Shown here: piece by piece, positions 22,790 to 33,354 of the stretch
Layout: each line of letters opens with the position of its first letter
How positions within the stretch are numbered: position 1 is the first letter of the stretch
Origin: Diploptera punctata
Taxonomy: Eukaryota > Arthropoda > Insecta > Blattodea > Blaberidae
Direction of reading: 5' to 3'
NCBI GenBank assembly: GCA_030220185.1
Contig: JASPKZ010009705.1
Coordinates: 62,001 to 126,000 of the forward strand
DNA: 64,000 nucleotides
Position numbers and translations under genes: made by a program
Notes under the pieces: generated by a model
Told to the model about the DNA's origin: nothing
Database searches by the model: none
Seen by the model: only the letters and a program-made list of their open reading frames with translations

Positions 22790-24420
22790 TTATTTTAGGA
22801 AATTCTCATACAGAGTTCTCCAGAGAAAAAACAACTGTTCATGAGGGCATATCTAGATAGTATACATCATTAATACACCTTATTAATAAGTGTACTAAAA
22901 TTAATACCTTCTGAGATGTGAGGAACTGAAATTCAGCTAATAAGTTTTTATATTAAATGGGTAGGCCTATACTGTACATTCAAACAATCATAATTCAGCA
23001 AAAGACAGTAAATCAAAATGAATTTTAAATCTCAAACTACTATCAATTTTCAATACTACAAAAAGTAATAACTTATGTTAGAAAAAGAACAAATACAATG
23101 GTAGTGACTCATTTTTGTGAACTGTATAAGTTCAGATCACCTAAGCAAACCAAGGATAGCTTCAGGCACTGTTAAGTGTAGAAGGGGGGTGGGAAATTTT
23201 GATAATATACATCCACGCTTAAAACTCGCAGTTAATTTTAATATTTAATCCTAATTATTACTGATTTTTTTTGTAATACTGACCGACTTAGTTTTAAACT
23301 GTTGAGCAGAGGGCACATCTGACTTGTTGCTGTCTACCCAAGTTGCCTCCACCACTAAAGAAAGGTTACCATAACAACCTACATCTTCACAGATTCTACC
23401 CAATAACATAAGTCTTCATGAGACTCAATAACCACTTATGCATGCAATGTCTGTCACAAAACAAAATGCAGGTTCTGTGTGGATTTAAGAACATGTACCC
23501 TGAAAAATGTGGATATGGAAAATGTATAGTTGGGCTTTCTAAATTAAACTAATTGTTCAATGAAACCCATTACCCTGAACAGGTTTAGTTAATTAATCAT
23601 GTTCAATCAATATTCCTATTACTGAACAACTGTAATTAAAAAGATGGTTTAACTGTTTAACAAAAAAAAATATTTACAAGTCTGACACTCTTCAGTGAAT
23701 TTTTACTATTTTTTGTTATTTTATTATTTATACAGACACTTTTCACTCGAGCTTACTTCATTAAGGCACTGAACAATTGAAATTCTCAATAACTTGAGTA
23801 GGCATACTTTGGTTCGATTCCCATCAGTCCACATTTTCTTTTATTTTATTTGGAGGTATTTTATAGAAAATATTTCATAATCTTTTTTTTTTAATTGCAT
23901 AATTTATAAACACTGCTTTGTGCGGCGCTTCTCCATGTTTAAGTCTTTGTTAGTATGGTGTTTACAGTTTTAAGGGATATTCCCAATCACCCTTTGTGTG
24001 GCCGGGTTACCACCAGAGATAAGAGCCTTGACCTCTCTGATTACATTTGGGATGTGGGTGGTAGCAGGTTGTGGATTTGCCTGTTTTTTTCCCCCCTTTT
24101 GAATTAATCCCATGCGACCCTTTCCCTTTTTATTAAGCACTGAGCTAATTCCACACTTTAACACCACAAAATTACGGTTTTTGCAAGCCTCAATAATCGC
24201 GGATAACTATAATTAGCGTCGGAAAGGGCAGTAATATACCCTTCCCAAAACGAGTCTATCTGCTTAGGCATTATGAGAGCAACACGCGTGCGAGGTGTAA
24301 CAGAAGCAGCACACTGTCTGGTTTGATCACCTCGCACGCTCCTGTCCTGACGACTCACACTCCATCACATTCTACTTGGCAAATCGTTCTCAGAGAACGG
24401 AAACAACCCTCCGTAGTGTG
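22790..24420. other. No gene recognised
   Basis: AT-rich with a short C/T-rich patch near 24085. A GTGCGAGGTG motif at 24288 has an inverted partner at 24330, forming a small loop of unknown meaning. Confidence 0.4.
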
Positions 24421-24424
24421 TTTT

Positions 24425-24468
24425 TGTCAAACATATGTTTCAATGCCTCTTAGCCCCATCGTCAGCGA
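24425..24468 (-). ncRNA. Degenerate hammerhead ribozyme motif in PLE 3' end
   Basis: On the minus strand: CUGACGA, a U, stem II arms GGGGCU and GGCAUU around AAGA with one mismatch, GAAA, then the self-complementary ACAUAUGU as stem III and U at the cleavage position. Stem I can form about three pairs. It is weaker than the motif at 29262. Confidence 0.5.
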
Positions 24469-24750
24469 TTACAGACTGAATTTTCTCATGTTGTCGGCCC
24501 TGATTCTTGATTCCTGACCTCTCTGCCTCTGGTTCAATGAATTTACTAATGAGGTTCCTTTCTACGGGAATTTCAAAATTCATAATTCTTTCCTTGTTCT
24601 TCTGTATGTAGATTTTTTCCCAGATGGTGAGTTCATTTTTGTTTTCTAACTGTTTTAATAATTTTGTGTTGGCATCTATTTTATGTTTTTCTGACCAAAC
24701 ATGAAGCAGCCACTGCAGATTTTTCTACTCCCCCCTTTTTTACTTTTCTT
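24425..24750 (-). mobile_element. Penelope-like element, GIY-YIG 3' end
   Basis: The minus strand encodes the distal part of a PLE GIY-YIG domain: EKSAVAA, TKLLKQLENKNELTIWEKI, YIQKNKERIMNFEIPVERN, LISKF and VIADDGAK-like residues. Near-identical protein segments occur at 27150-27530 (plus), 39158-39871 and 50346-50590. The reverse transcriptase and the first half of the nuclease domain are absent. Just after the coding part lies a hammerhead-like core. Confidence 0.8.
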
Positions 24751-24754
24751 TTTG

Positions 24755-25285
24755 TGTGGAGGAACGAAAGCAAATCTTCAGATAGAAAAACCAAAAGATA
24801 AGAAATACAGGAAAATCACATATCACCCTTGGCCACACAACAAATTTCAAAAGATTTTTGAAAATCTAATATTAATTTAGTAACAAATAATGATTACACC
24901 TGGACAACACTGAAATTTGCACCTGACAAAAATGACATGTTTTCTAACATATTTTTATGCCCTGATTTCAAAACTGAAATACCTTTTGCTTTATCACCTA
25001 CCGTTTTGAAGTAATCGCCATGAGTGATTGATACTAAGCAACCCTATCGAGTGCATAGTAGCAGGCTATTATATTCTAATCTATTGTATTGCCATTACCT
25101 CACCCTCATGAAGAAGGAGCATATGACAACACATTATTACTTTATTACTGAGAAAGAAACATTTCCAGCCTATTGGGTGATCTGTTTTAATTTAAGAGCT
25201 CTATAAATGACATGCCCGATTGCATGGTGTAGCAGATTATATGTTTGCACAATTTATTTTATTGCGGTCTCTTAACCTCCCCACT
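24755..25285. other. No gene recognised
   Basis: Spacer between a PLE end and the unclassified family copy. No motifs seen. Confidence 0.35.
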
Positions 25286-25319
25286 TTTATTGTTGAAGCA
25301 GAGAACAAAAGTAGTAACT

Positions 25320-26755
25320 TAAAAATATATTTAATTTTCTAAGGGATCTCAATTTAACAGAAGTCAGTCAGAACTATGGGGGCACGCCGTAGCGTAGTGG
25401 TTAAGGTACTGCGCTACAAGCCAGAAGGTCGCGGGTTCAAGTCCCGGTGGGGTCAGGATTTTTAAACTGACCCAAACTTTCTGGCGGCACTATGGCCCTG
25501 GGGTCGACTCAGCCTCTAACGGAAATGAGTACCAGACGCTTGTTCTGGGGGTAAAGGCGGCCGTCACGCAGGGCTGACTACCCGGCTGACATCAAGTGCC
25601 GATTGTCTAGAAAAAAGTGGGAGCCTTAACCTCCTACTGCCCCAAGGGCCTCCTGAGGCCTGTCGTGGGGATCACTTTACTCTTCAGTCAGAACTATTAA
25701 GCTCTCGGTCACAGAACTAGTAAATGCTTGAGCCCAATGTCAAAATAAAAGCTTATAGGAAACGTGAACACTCTGTGAATGAATTTGTCTATTGTAATGA
25801 TGTTGATGGACCAATGGAACAATTGAGCGGTAAAATTTGCAATCCACAAGAATGGGGCCTTTTTATTGAATCTTCCAAGTTAAGTTTAAAGCTGTGTTGT
25901 TACATAATGATAATGTTTACCCTTCTGTGCCTATAGCTATTGCTCATACTATTCATATGACAGAAACGTACAAGAAAATGAATTTACTTTTAAAAACAGT
26001 TAACTACATAAAATACAAATGGAAAATATGTGGAGATCTTAAGGTCATGGGCATACATCTTGGAATGCAGAGTGGTTTCACCAAGTTTTGTTGCATTTCA
26101 TTGCGAGTGGGTCCGTCGAGCTAAACAAAAACATTATGATGTAAGAGAATGGCCTCTAAGGGATGCTTTGCTACCAGGGGACAAGAGTATTAAACACCAA
26201 CCACTAAGAAAGAAAACATTCCTGCCACCCTTTCACATTAAGCTAGACTTAATGAAAAATTGTGTTAAGGCTCTAAACAAAAATGGTAAAAGTTTTCTGT
26301 ATTTGAAAGAAAAATTTCCAAGAATTAGTGAAGGTAAACTGAAGGAAGGCATTTTTATTGGCCCACAAATTCGTGAAGTGATGCAAGACAAGAAGTTGAT
26401 GACATGTTAGAATACAGTAAAAAAGCAGAATGGGTGGGATTCAAGATGTGTGCGCTAATTTTCTGAAAAATGAAAGGGCTGAAAACTACCAAGAAATTAT
26501 TGAGGACACGCTAATGACATACAAAAACTTGGGGTGTAATATGTCATTGAAAATATATTTTCTACATTCCTACCTCCAAATCTGGGCACCGTCAGCGATG
26601 AACATGGAGAACGTTTTCATCAAGACATGTCTTTCGTGAAAAGATGATACAGAGGGTAATGGCCATCCAACATATTAATTGACTATTGTTGGCAGCTAAT
26701 TAGAGATGTTCCTGATGGTGTTCATAAGTGGAAATGTTCCAGAAAATCTTTTTAG
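25320..26755 (+). pseudogene. CGDLK-family copy, split by a SINE
   Basis: Before the SINE the frame reads NFLRDLNLTE. After removal of the SINE and one duplicate of the target it continues SQSELLSSR, then EPNVKIKAYRKRE, YCNDVDGPMEQL, PQEWGLFIESSKLSLK, LLHNDNVYPSVPIA, TYKKMN, KICGDLKVMGIHLGMQ, REWPLRDALLPGDKS, FLPPFHIKLDLMKNCVKALN, KLKEGIFIGPQIREVM, CNMSLKIYFLHSYLQ and IDYCWQLIRDVPDGVHKWK. Several frameshifts break it. It matches the minus-strand copy at 13560-14470 block by block. Function is not established. I recall it only as an unnamed multi-copy animal protein family. Confidence 0.75.
25378..25683 (+). repeat. tRNA-derived SINE with 14-bp target duplication
   Basis: The element starts with a tRNA-like head (A box TAGCGTAGTGGTTAAGG, B box GGTTCAAGTCC) and continues through a body with GGGGTCGACTCAGCCTC, CGTCACGCAGGGCTGACTA and CCTGAGGCCTGTCG. 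It is flanked by a perfect direct repeat TCAGTCAGAACTAT (25364-25377 and 25684-25697). It sits inside the CGDLK-family frame. GC content is far above the surroundings. No other copy of this SINE is in the window. Confidence 0.88.
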
Positions 26756-27149
26756 AATACGAGCAAAATTAAACTTTTTTCCTATATCTCTATACATTTT
26801 TGCATGATAAATCATAAAATTTGTAACTAAGTCTTTCTGAAAATTATTTAATCAATACAATTCTTTCTTAATAATCCTTGTGTTTATAAAAAATAACATA
26901 AGGAATTACCAGAAAACTGAAATTAGATATGTCGGTCATTTTCTTTTTGGATTTGTATGGAAAATTTCAATCACATTTCCTGCAAAAATGGTACGTGATA
27001 GAAAATTTTGGATTGCAAATCTGAATTCAGCATAGGTAAAATATATATAATCACCTATTTTCATTCGAGTGCAAAAAAAAAAGTTTGAAATTTGTCGTCG
27101 GGAGTGTTATAGTTTAAATAAACTAATAAAAACTAATAAAAATTAAAAG

Positions 27150-27545
27150 ATTGATGATGGTAAAAAATTAGGAATATATCAAATAAAATGTGCAGACTGT
27201 GACAAGATATACGTAGGGAAAACAAAAAGAAATTTAACCATTAGAACTAAAGAACACATAAGAAATGTAAAAAAAAAAAAAAAGGGGGAAGTGGAAAAAT
27301 CTGCAGTGGCTGCTCATGTTTGGTCAGAAAACAAAAATGAAAATCATATGGGAAAAAATCTACATACAGAAGAACAAGGAAAGAATTATGAATTTTAAAA
27401 CTCCCCTAGAAAGGAACCTCATTAGTAAATTCATTGAACCAGTGGCAGAGAGATTAGGAATCAAGAATCAAGGCCGACAACATGAGAAAATTCAGTCTGT
27501 AATCGCTGATGATGGGGCTAAGAAGCCTTGAAACATATCTTCATC
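27150..27545 (+). mobile_element. Penelope-like element, GIY-YIG domain and 3' end
   Basis: The plus strand encodes GIYQIKCADCDKIYVGKTKR (the GIY and YVG nuclease signature), NLTIRTKEHIRN, then after a poly-A-related frameshift EKSAVAAHVWSE, KIYIQKNKERIMNF and LERNLISKFIEP. It ends in DDGAKKP at 27530. GIY-YIG endonucleases at the C-terminus are the hallmark of Penelope-like elements, where they nick target DNA. The reverse transcriptase is absent. A hammerhead-like core overlaps the last codons. Confidence 0.85.
27500..27545 (+). ncRNA. Candidate hammerhead ribozyme overlapping PLE stop region
   Basis: CUGAUGA at 27506-27512, one U, stem II GGGGCU-AAGA-AGCCUU (27514-27529, six pairs counting two G-U), then GAAA at 27530-27533. 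Stem III (ACAUAUCU) is a damaged version of the ACAUAUGU palindrome in the copy at 24425, so cleavage activity is doubtful. Confidence 0.6.
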
Positions 27546-27639
27546 AAAAACAACTATAAGAGGTAAGAATGAACACACAAAATATTTTAATTATTACACT
27601 TGAACCAGTTTCTTCACCCTTTTCAATATCAAAAGAATC

Positions 27640-28770
27640 TTACAGAGGAAGTACTGACATTTCTAGACCTTTGAAACTTGATCTGTAAGTCAGCTGAAGT
27701 TGCCCCTGATATAGACAATGGATGAGACCACTTCAGAATCATTAAAGTCAGTCTAGGATTCATGAACAGAAGTAGCACTTTAGGATCAAATTAATTTACA
27801 ATACTCTCTTTACAGCATTTATATTCTCATTATAGAAGTTAACTGCTTCTATCCATGTTCCCTATCTTATTAACACAGGAACCAGGGGCAGTGGTATCTC
27901 TGTCAATTGATGTTTGTAATATACTACTCGTGGGACTTTTAGAAAAACTTTGTTGCTGAAATGAATCTGTTCACTTAGCTCTAATATCTTTAGCAACACA
28001 TTGCAGTCCATGAGCCAAGCATGTAAAATGGGGCATATTGGAATAAAACACTAAGAACAGTTGTAGCTTTAAGCATATATGTGTGATTGGAATACATAAA
28101 CAATACTTCCTCCTTTTGCATTCCACTTGACCACAGAACTTTTAGTCCTTCATTCACAAATCTTGCAATTGTTAAGTGATTTGTACAGTCCACATTTTTA
28201 CAGTAGATCAAACGTGGCTTTGAGGTGATATCAGGATCTAACTTCCCCACCAAAAGATTTGTAATAAATCTACCATTAGCATCTGTTGTTTGATCAACAA
28301 CATCCCATATAAAAGCATTTCCGATATACTCTCTTATGTTGTACATTGCCTCATCACAGCAGAGTTGAAAATAAATCTTGAATAGTGTTGATTGGTGAGG
28401 AACATGTTGCTTGCAATATTTTTTCCAGGAAAGATGTGAGTTCAGGCACTTTAAATTTATACCATGGAATATTAGTTGCAATCATCACACTGCACAAATC
28501 TTTATAAAAGGGTTATTTGAAAGTGAAGGTTTCTTCATCTGTGTTAAAAATATTTGTTTCCTTCTGTAGACCTAACTGTTGGTTTTTTTATGGTAAGCTC
28601 TTTGTACTTGTTCAAGCTGGAATTTCACAGAACTTGCGATATGTATGTTACATGCTTGTCAAATCACTATTTTACCATCAGTTGTGAATGACTCATCAAC
28701 TGTAATCCACAATTTTAACTTTGAAGCCAATAAGGATGTAACTGGTGCCAATATTGATACTAGAGAAAAC
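27640..28770 (-). pseudogene. hAT-type transposase relic, CGGBP1-like, copy 1
   Basis: The minus strand begins near 28750 with LASKLKLWITVDESFTTDGK and a zinc-finger-like CQACNIHIASSVKFQLEQ (BED-type, first cysteine replaced by a stop in this copy). A 163-residue frame at 27990-28481 contains WDVVDQTTDANGRFITNLLV, NHLTIARFVNEGLKVLW and EEVLFMYSNHTYMLKA. Past a frameshift come GTWIEAVNFYNENINAVKRVL and SSIVYIRGNFS-like pieces. Residue order agrees with the hAT-derived CGG-repeat-binding protein 1 family. It is inactive. Confidence 0.75.
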
Positions 28771-28774
28771 TGAT

Positions 28775-29210
28775 GTTGAATGAACTGTTTCCTTCAACTG
28801 TATAAACGAAACTAAAATCTATTTGGAACTTTCAAAAATAGAAATCCTTTAAGAATAAAGTTGAAAATTCCAAAGTACCAAAAAAGTCACAAAAATTAGT
28901 TTATAAAAATATATCTGCATGTTTCAATATGCAGATGGCTAGTCTAAACCCATTAGCCTTAATAGGAGTAAGAGATGTAAAGATTGACAATACTAGTATT
29001 AAGTAGTACTGAATTAGAGTAAGAATGATATTTAGAGGTGTCTTTTCTTGCAAAGTCATCCTTTCAAATACCTATCAGCTATCAGTCATCTTAATCCACC
29101 TACTGTAGCAACTAAAAACTGCCCCTGTTTTGAATTTTAAACTACAACACACCAATTTACATTCACATCTCCCTGTAGCCTACTACTATTAACAATGTTA
29201 TTATTATAAA
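28775..29210. other. No gene recognised
   Basis: AT-rich spacer between the hAT relic and a PLE 3' end. Confidence 0.35.
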
Positions 29211-29214
29211 TTAA

Positions 29215-29700
29215 TTAAAAATAAAACGTAGTTTTATTCGATTTTCATATTTATTAAGATATAATTCAGTGACAGCTGTTTCGGTACACTGTACCTTCTT
29301 CAGACATGTTAACAAATTATGAATTGTGTTATTATAGTACATATCAACTGATCTAAGCAACAATACAACAATAATTTATTTAAATTTTTTAATTTAACAA
29401 AGGCGATTTATTCAAATCAAGTTTAGAATTTAACAGTTTATTACTAATTTTCAATTTATTAATTTCTACAGCAGCCTCCAAAAGGTCCAACTTCTTACCC
29501 TTATCACAAACATGTAAAATTTCAAAATTTGGATCGAAACAATGATTAAATTGGAATAGGTGGTTAGCATATTTTGAATTTTCTAAATTTCTGTTATATG
29601 CTCTCATGTGTTCCTTTATCCGAGAGATAAAAGGTCTACCAGTTTGTCCTATATAGATAATGTTGTTATTCTTTTTTTAAAATTATTTGAAACATGTCTC
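29215..29700 (-). mobile_element. Penelope-like element 3' end with GIY-YIG remnant and hammerhead
   Basis: The minus strand encodes NNIIYIGQTGRPFISRIKEH (the YIG half of the nuclease motif plus its conserved arginine and R-EH segment). It runs into the 72-residue frame at 29389-29607 (SKYANHLFQFNHCFD, LLEAAVEINKLK). About 80 bases after the stop is the hammerhead motif, then the AAAACTACGTTTTATT tail shared with 3985-4157. This PLE is a different subfamily from those at 24425 and 39093. Confidence 0.82.
29260..29309 (-). ncRNA. Candidate hammerhead ribozyme in PLE 3' end
   Basis: On the minus strand: CUGAAGA, A, stem II GGUAC-AGU-GUACC with five perfect pairs, GAAA, the self-complementary ACAGCUGU, then C at the cleavage position. 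It is the same motif as at 4079-4127, with only the loop of stem II altered, which is the pattern expected if the fold matters. Confidence 0.75.
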
Positions 29701-29704
29701 AATA

Positions 29705-30830
29705 TAACTTTATGCTTTAAATGTTTGCACTATCGTTATTAATATTCTATTAATTAGTACTGAATTGCTCCTGCACATGAGCATCTGCTCATCCAGATAT
29801 TAATATTACTATAATTTTAGTTTCTTTTTTTCTTCTTCTTCTTCTTCACTTCCTGGTTTAGGCAAGAATTGCCTGGTTTCTTCTTTTTTTTTTTGTAAAT
29901 TCAGTCACATAAATGTTTTTTATCTCCACCTCAAAAAGCTCCATGTTTTCACGATACCAGTTTTAAAGCTTTTGCCTCCACTGTTAGCCAGAACAATGAA
30001 ATAACATTTATCTGAATCAATTTATGAAATGTAAATTACCTCATAGTGTTACTTCCCTCCAGGATTTTTATTAAAATTTTAGTTTTGTTTAGTTATTATA
30101 TATGTTTTTGTGTAATTTACTGTTCTTTTTAAGAAATAGATAAATAATTAATTAGTAATTTTTAAAAAATATGAATACAAAATTTCTAAAATATGTAATC
30201 ATATAATAATATCACCTGGAATATGTAAAATGAAAATCAATTGTAGTGACCCTAGCATAGTGATTTGTAAACATATAACTTTTCCAGCATCTAGATAGCA
30301 AACAAACAAAATATGTAAATACATAGAAATCTCAGCTCTAGTGAATAAAAAGAAAAATACAGATGAGTGGAAATATAACACATGGAATTTTATACAGATA
30401 AACTCAGGATACATGTGTAAGATATTCTAATTACATTGGATAGACTGGTAATTTGATACAGTTTTACGAAAAAATAAGACTTCTATATTGAAATAATTTT
30501 ATTGAAAGCATAAGATATTTGAATTTTACAATCCTTTCAATCCTTTTGTTGTAAATATTTATACATAGAATTAAACATGTTAGATACATCACGTCCACTG
30601 CTGTGGTCTCGGGATAACAACACTGTTTTGTATGCAGCAAACACTGGTTGTCTGGTCGAGACAACTTTCCAAGGGTTTTTTTTTTCGGGGTTTTTCCTCA
30701 CCTCTAAGAGATATGACCAGGCCAAATGATTCCTGAACACAATCTGGTAATCATAATCATAATATTTGCCATGTTTTGTATGAATATGTGAATGAATGCA
30801 TGTGGTTTCACATCTTAAATGTTTGTGTTG
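29705..30830. other. No gene recognised
   Basis: AT-rich DNA with CTT repeats near 29830. Short frames at 30199-30414 and 30464-30740 show no motifs. Confidence 0.4.
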
Positions 30831-30833
30831 TCT

Positions 30834-31030
30834 CGGAGGAGTCCTTGGTTTGAGCTGATCTCCAATTCAGGGAAGCATTCCATGTCTTTGTGTGGTCAAA
30901 AGAAAGTATGTATGTAATCCAAAGTTTAAATCCCTCTCTCAAATGGTCGTGTCACTATAAGGCCTGAATGGCATTGGATGTACAAACATACGTACAAGGT
31001 AAGAGGTTAAACTACAATGAAGAAGAAGAA
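30834..31030 (-). repeat. Dispersed repeat, unclassified (copy 1 of 2)
   Basis: The minus strand shares ATTCAGGCCTTATAGTGAC and the terminal CTCCGAGAC with 47806-47935 on the plus strand, in the same order. The two copies are diverged. No coding content is seen. An AAG-triplet run follows at about 31020. Confidence 0.45.
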
Positions 31031-31224
31031 GACCCGTATTGCAACATTTCTCACCGTTACAAATTTAAAATGAAGAAAATGTCACAAATGGAAGAAAATT
31101 TGCAATGTAGACAATATAAAATACATTTTTAAAACAATGCAATTTTATATTATCAGCCTGTATTGGCATGGGTTTTTCCATTATAAATATTCTTCATATT
31201 TATTAACAAGATTTTTAATCATAT

Positions 31225-31548
31225 TAGAAGAGAAAAATATACGCTCAGATTGGGGCTTGAACCCAGGACCTTTGGGTTTCTAGGCCAATACTTTACCGAC
31301 TGAGCTACCTGAGCAAGTTCCAAACTTAAACACACATTTTTCTCTTATATACACTGTTAATTTTTGCACACCAAATGCTATGAAACATTTGCTTCTATCT
31401 TGCAAATAGCAGCTTCTTTATTAAGAAGACATTTATTTGGGAATTTTATATTACATTATAAAGCCAGCACGGCTTCTTTCAATGTTTTTATTATTCATTT
31501 CATACATCTCAATGAAGTATGAAACGAATAATAAAAACATTGAAGATT
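31225..31548 (-). repeat. tRNA-headed repeat (SINE-1 family), uninterrupted copy
   Basis: This is the intact counterpart of 3745-4235. On the minus strand it has a hairpin at 31478-31548 (ATTCAATGTTTTTATTATTC-type arm and its mirror), a GAAGCCGTGCTGGC block, an AATAAATGTC block and TATATAAGAGAAAAAT. Then come the tRNA-like head and the GTATATTTTTCTCTT flank. The lack of the 173-bp insert found at 3985-4157 gives the empty-site comparison. Confidence 0.65.
31243..31314 (-). tRNA. tRNA-like sequence (head of SINE-1)
   Basis: Seventy-two bases on the minus strand fold as acceptor GCTCAGG/TCTGAGC, an A box in TAGCTCAGTCGGTAAAG, an anticodon arm TTGGC-CTAGAAA-CCCAA and a T arm containing GGGTTCAAGCCCC. 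Boxes A and B are close to consensus, but the D stem and anticodon stem carry mismatches. Repeated dispersed copies argue for a retroposed tRNA relative over a functional gene. Confidence 0.5.
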
Positions 31549-31794
31549 TAATTTTTTTTTCATAGATAACAGGAAATACAAATAATTACCGGTACTTAAG
31601 AATACATAACAATTTTAAAGAGACTTAATTTTTTCTTGCCATTATGCATATTACCTCATCTCCAAATATTAAGTTAGTTTTTTTTGGAACACATGTGAGA
31701 TAAAAGGAAAAGCATAATTTGTCTAAAATTACTCATTCATTACAATATTAAGTGGAATGTTGTCTAGGACCCTCAATATTTTGCAAGGAAAATT

Positions 31795-32011
31795 GTTGGT
31801 CATGGTGAACTAATGCTCATCTCTGGTTCCAAGGTTTCCAGATTCAAACCTGGTTGGAGTTAATGAATTTTTAAGGGAATAAAAATAACAAAGAATGACT
31901 TTCTTTGGAAAGGAAGTAAACTCATGGATTCTGTGACACAGATTTACAGCACATAAAATAATACCTTGCCAGAAATAAGAGGCATCTCAGTAAAAAAAAA
32001 AAAAAAAATTG
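31795..32011 (+). repeat. SINE with tRNA-like head and poly-A tail
   Basis: The head has GGTGAACTAATGCTCATC (A-box position) and AGATTCAAACCTGG (B box). The body carries GGAAGTAAACTC and ACAGATTTACAGCACA. It ends in an A run of about 17 at 31992-32009. It belongs with the SINE heads at 47329 and 63897. No clear target duplication is seen. Confidence 0.6.
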
Positions 32012-32014
32012 ACT

Positions 32015-32425
32015 CATTCATGTCCAAATTGAACTTCAACAACACCTGAACAATTAAAGGGCAATATTGAATAGAAATACTATCTGCAATAAGAAGTGCG
32101 GTCTATAAAAAAATTGTGTGCTTTAAAATATGGGGAAATTATCTGAAAACATTATAGAACATCACTATTTTATAGCACTTAACAATGGACATAACTAAGG
32201 CCCGGATTTTATGTAATATCAAATTAAGAAATATGTACATAAATATGTAACCAAATATTGTGAAATATGTAAATAAATATGTAATAAACCAATTATATGT
32301 AAAATCCAAAATGTTATTTATTTGATATAAAAAAGAAGTCCACATAGTCAGATCTTATGTTAATTTTTAATCAATTCACTTCTGCTACAAAGTACAGTAC
32401 TGAAGTACAAGTATCAACCAATCAA
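32015..32425. other. No gene recognised
   Basis: Very AT-rich. Frame 32139-32345 on the minus strand is a low-complexity hydrophobic translation without motifs. Confidence 0.35.
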
Positions 32426-32847
32426 GCATTTAAGCCACATTGGATCGGTGTCCACAATTAATTATAATATAATTTTCCAAATGTTCTGTTGTCATGCACA
32501 GTCTTCTGTCTGACAATATGTATTTGTAAATTGAAAAAGATCGCTCAACTTCGCAAGAAGTCAACGGTGCATATTTATAGAGAGGGATTGTGCTAGGAGT
32601 AATATTCTCAGGGGGTTCTACATTTTCACCATTGAGTTGGGTATCCAGGGTTCTTGTTTAGCACAGACTGCAGTTTAGTGAAACTAGTAAACAACACAAC
32701 CACTTCACCTGGTACAACACTGACCGTTTGAACTGCATCTTCCATTATTTCCACAGCTTCTTGGAGAGGTACGAGGGTGAATCAAATATAAACTGGAATT
32801 ATTGTTTACAATTTTATTGAATTAACAAAAAATACAAAACCATCACC

Positions 32848-33093
32848 TCATTTTTCTACATAGTCTCCTGCATTTCCAACACACTTTTTCCATTGAGTTG
32901 GCAACTTTTTGATGCCGTCCTTGAAGAATGAGGGATGACGTGTAGTCAGCCAGTTGTGCACGAACTCCTCTACCGCTGCATTGTCACCAAACCGCCTTCT
33001 TCCCATGTCTTCTTTCAGTGGCCCAAACAAATGGTAGTAACAGGGTGACAAATCTGGACTGTAAGGAGGATGTTCCAGAGGTGTCCAATGCAT
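32848..33093 (-). pseudogene. Mariner transposase C-terminus, third catalytic Asp lost
   Basis: The 81-residue frame reads HPPYSPDLSPCYYHLFGPLK and ends WKKCVGNAGDYVEK. In active mariners the motif is YSPDLSPCDYHLFG, where the D after C is the third member of the D,D34D triad. Here it is Y. The first two catalytic aspartates are removed by the internal deletion. This copy could not transpose itself, though its ends could still be used by a related transposase. Confidence 0.88.
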
Positions 33094-33354
33094 TTTTGTC
33101 AGTTTTTCGTCAATTTTTTTTGTTCCTGGCTAAGGAGCCGAGGAACCCACCTGGCAGACAATTTTCGGAATTTGAGTTCATCACTGATGATGGCTTGAAC
33201 ACTTCCGAAGCTAATTCCAACATATGAAGCAATTTCATAAATTGTTACGCGTCGATCCTCCTCAATAAGGTCCTGTACAGCAAGAATGTTGTCTGCAGTG
33301 ATGCTTGTTGTTGCCGTCTTTGGTGGGGCTCATTTTCCACTGAATCCTGGCCCG

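Noticed and set aside
31243..31314. Functional tRNA gene
   Set aside because: Boxes A and B are good, but stems carry mismatches, the anticodon does not fit the arm architecture, and the sequence is a dispersed repeat head.
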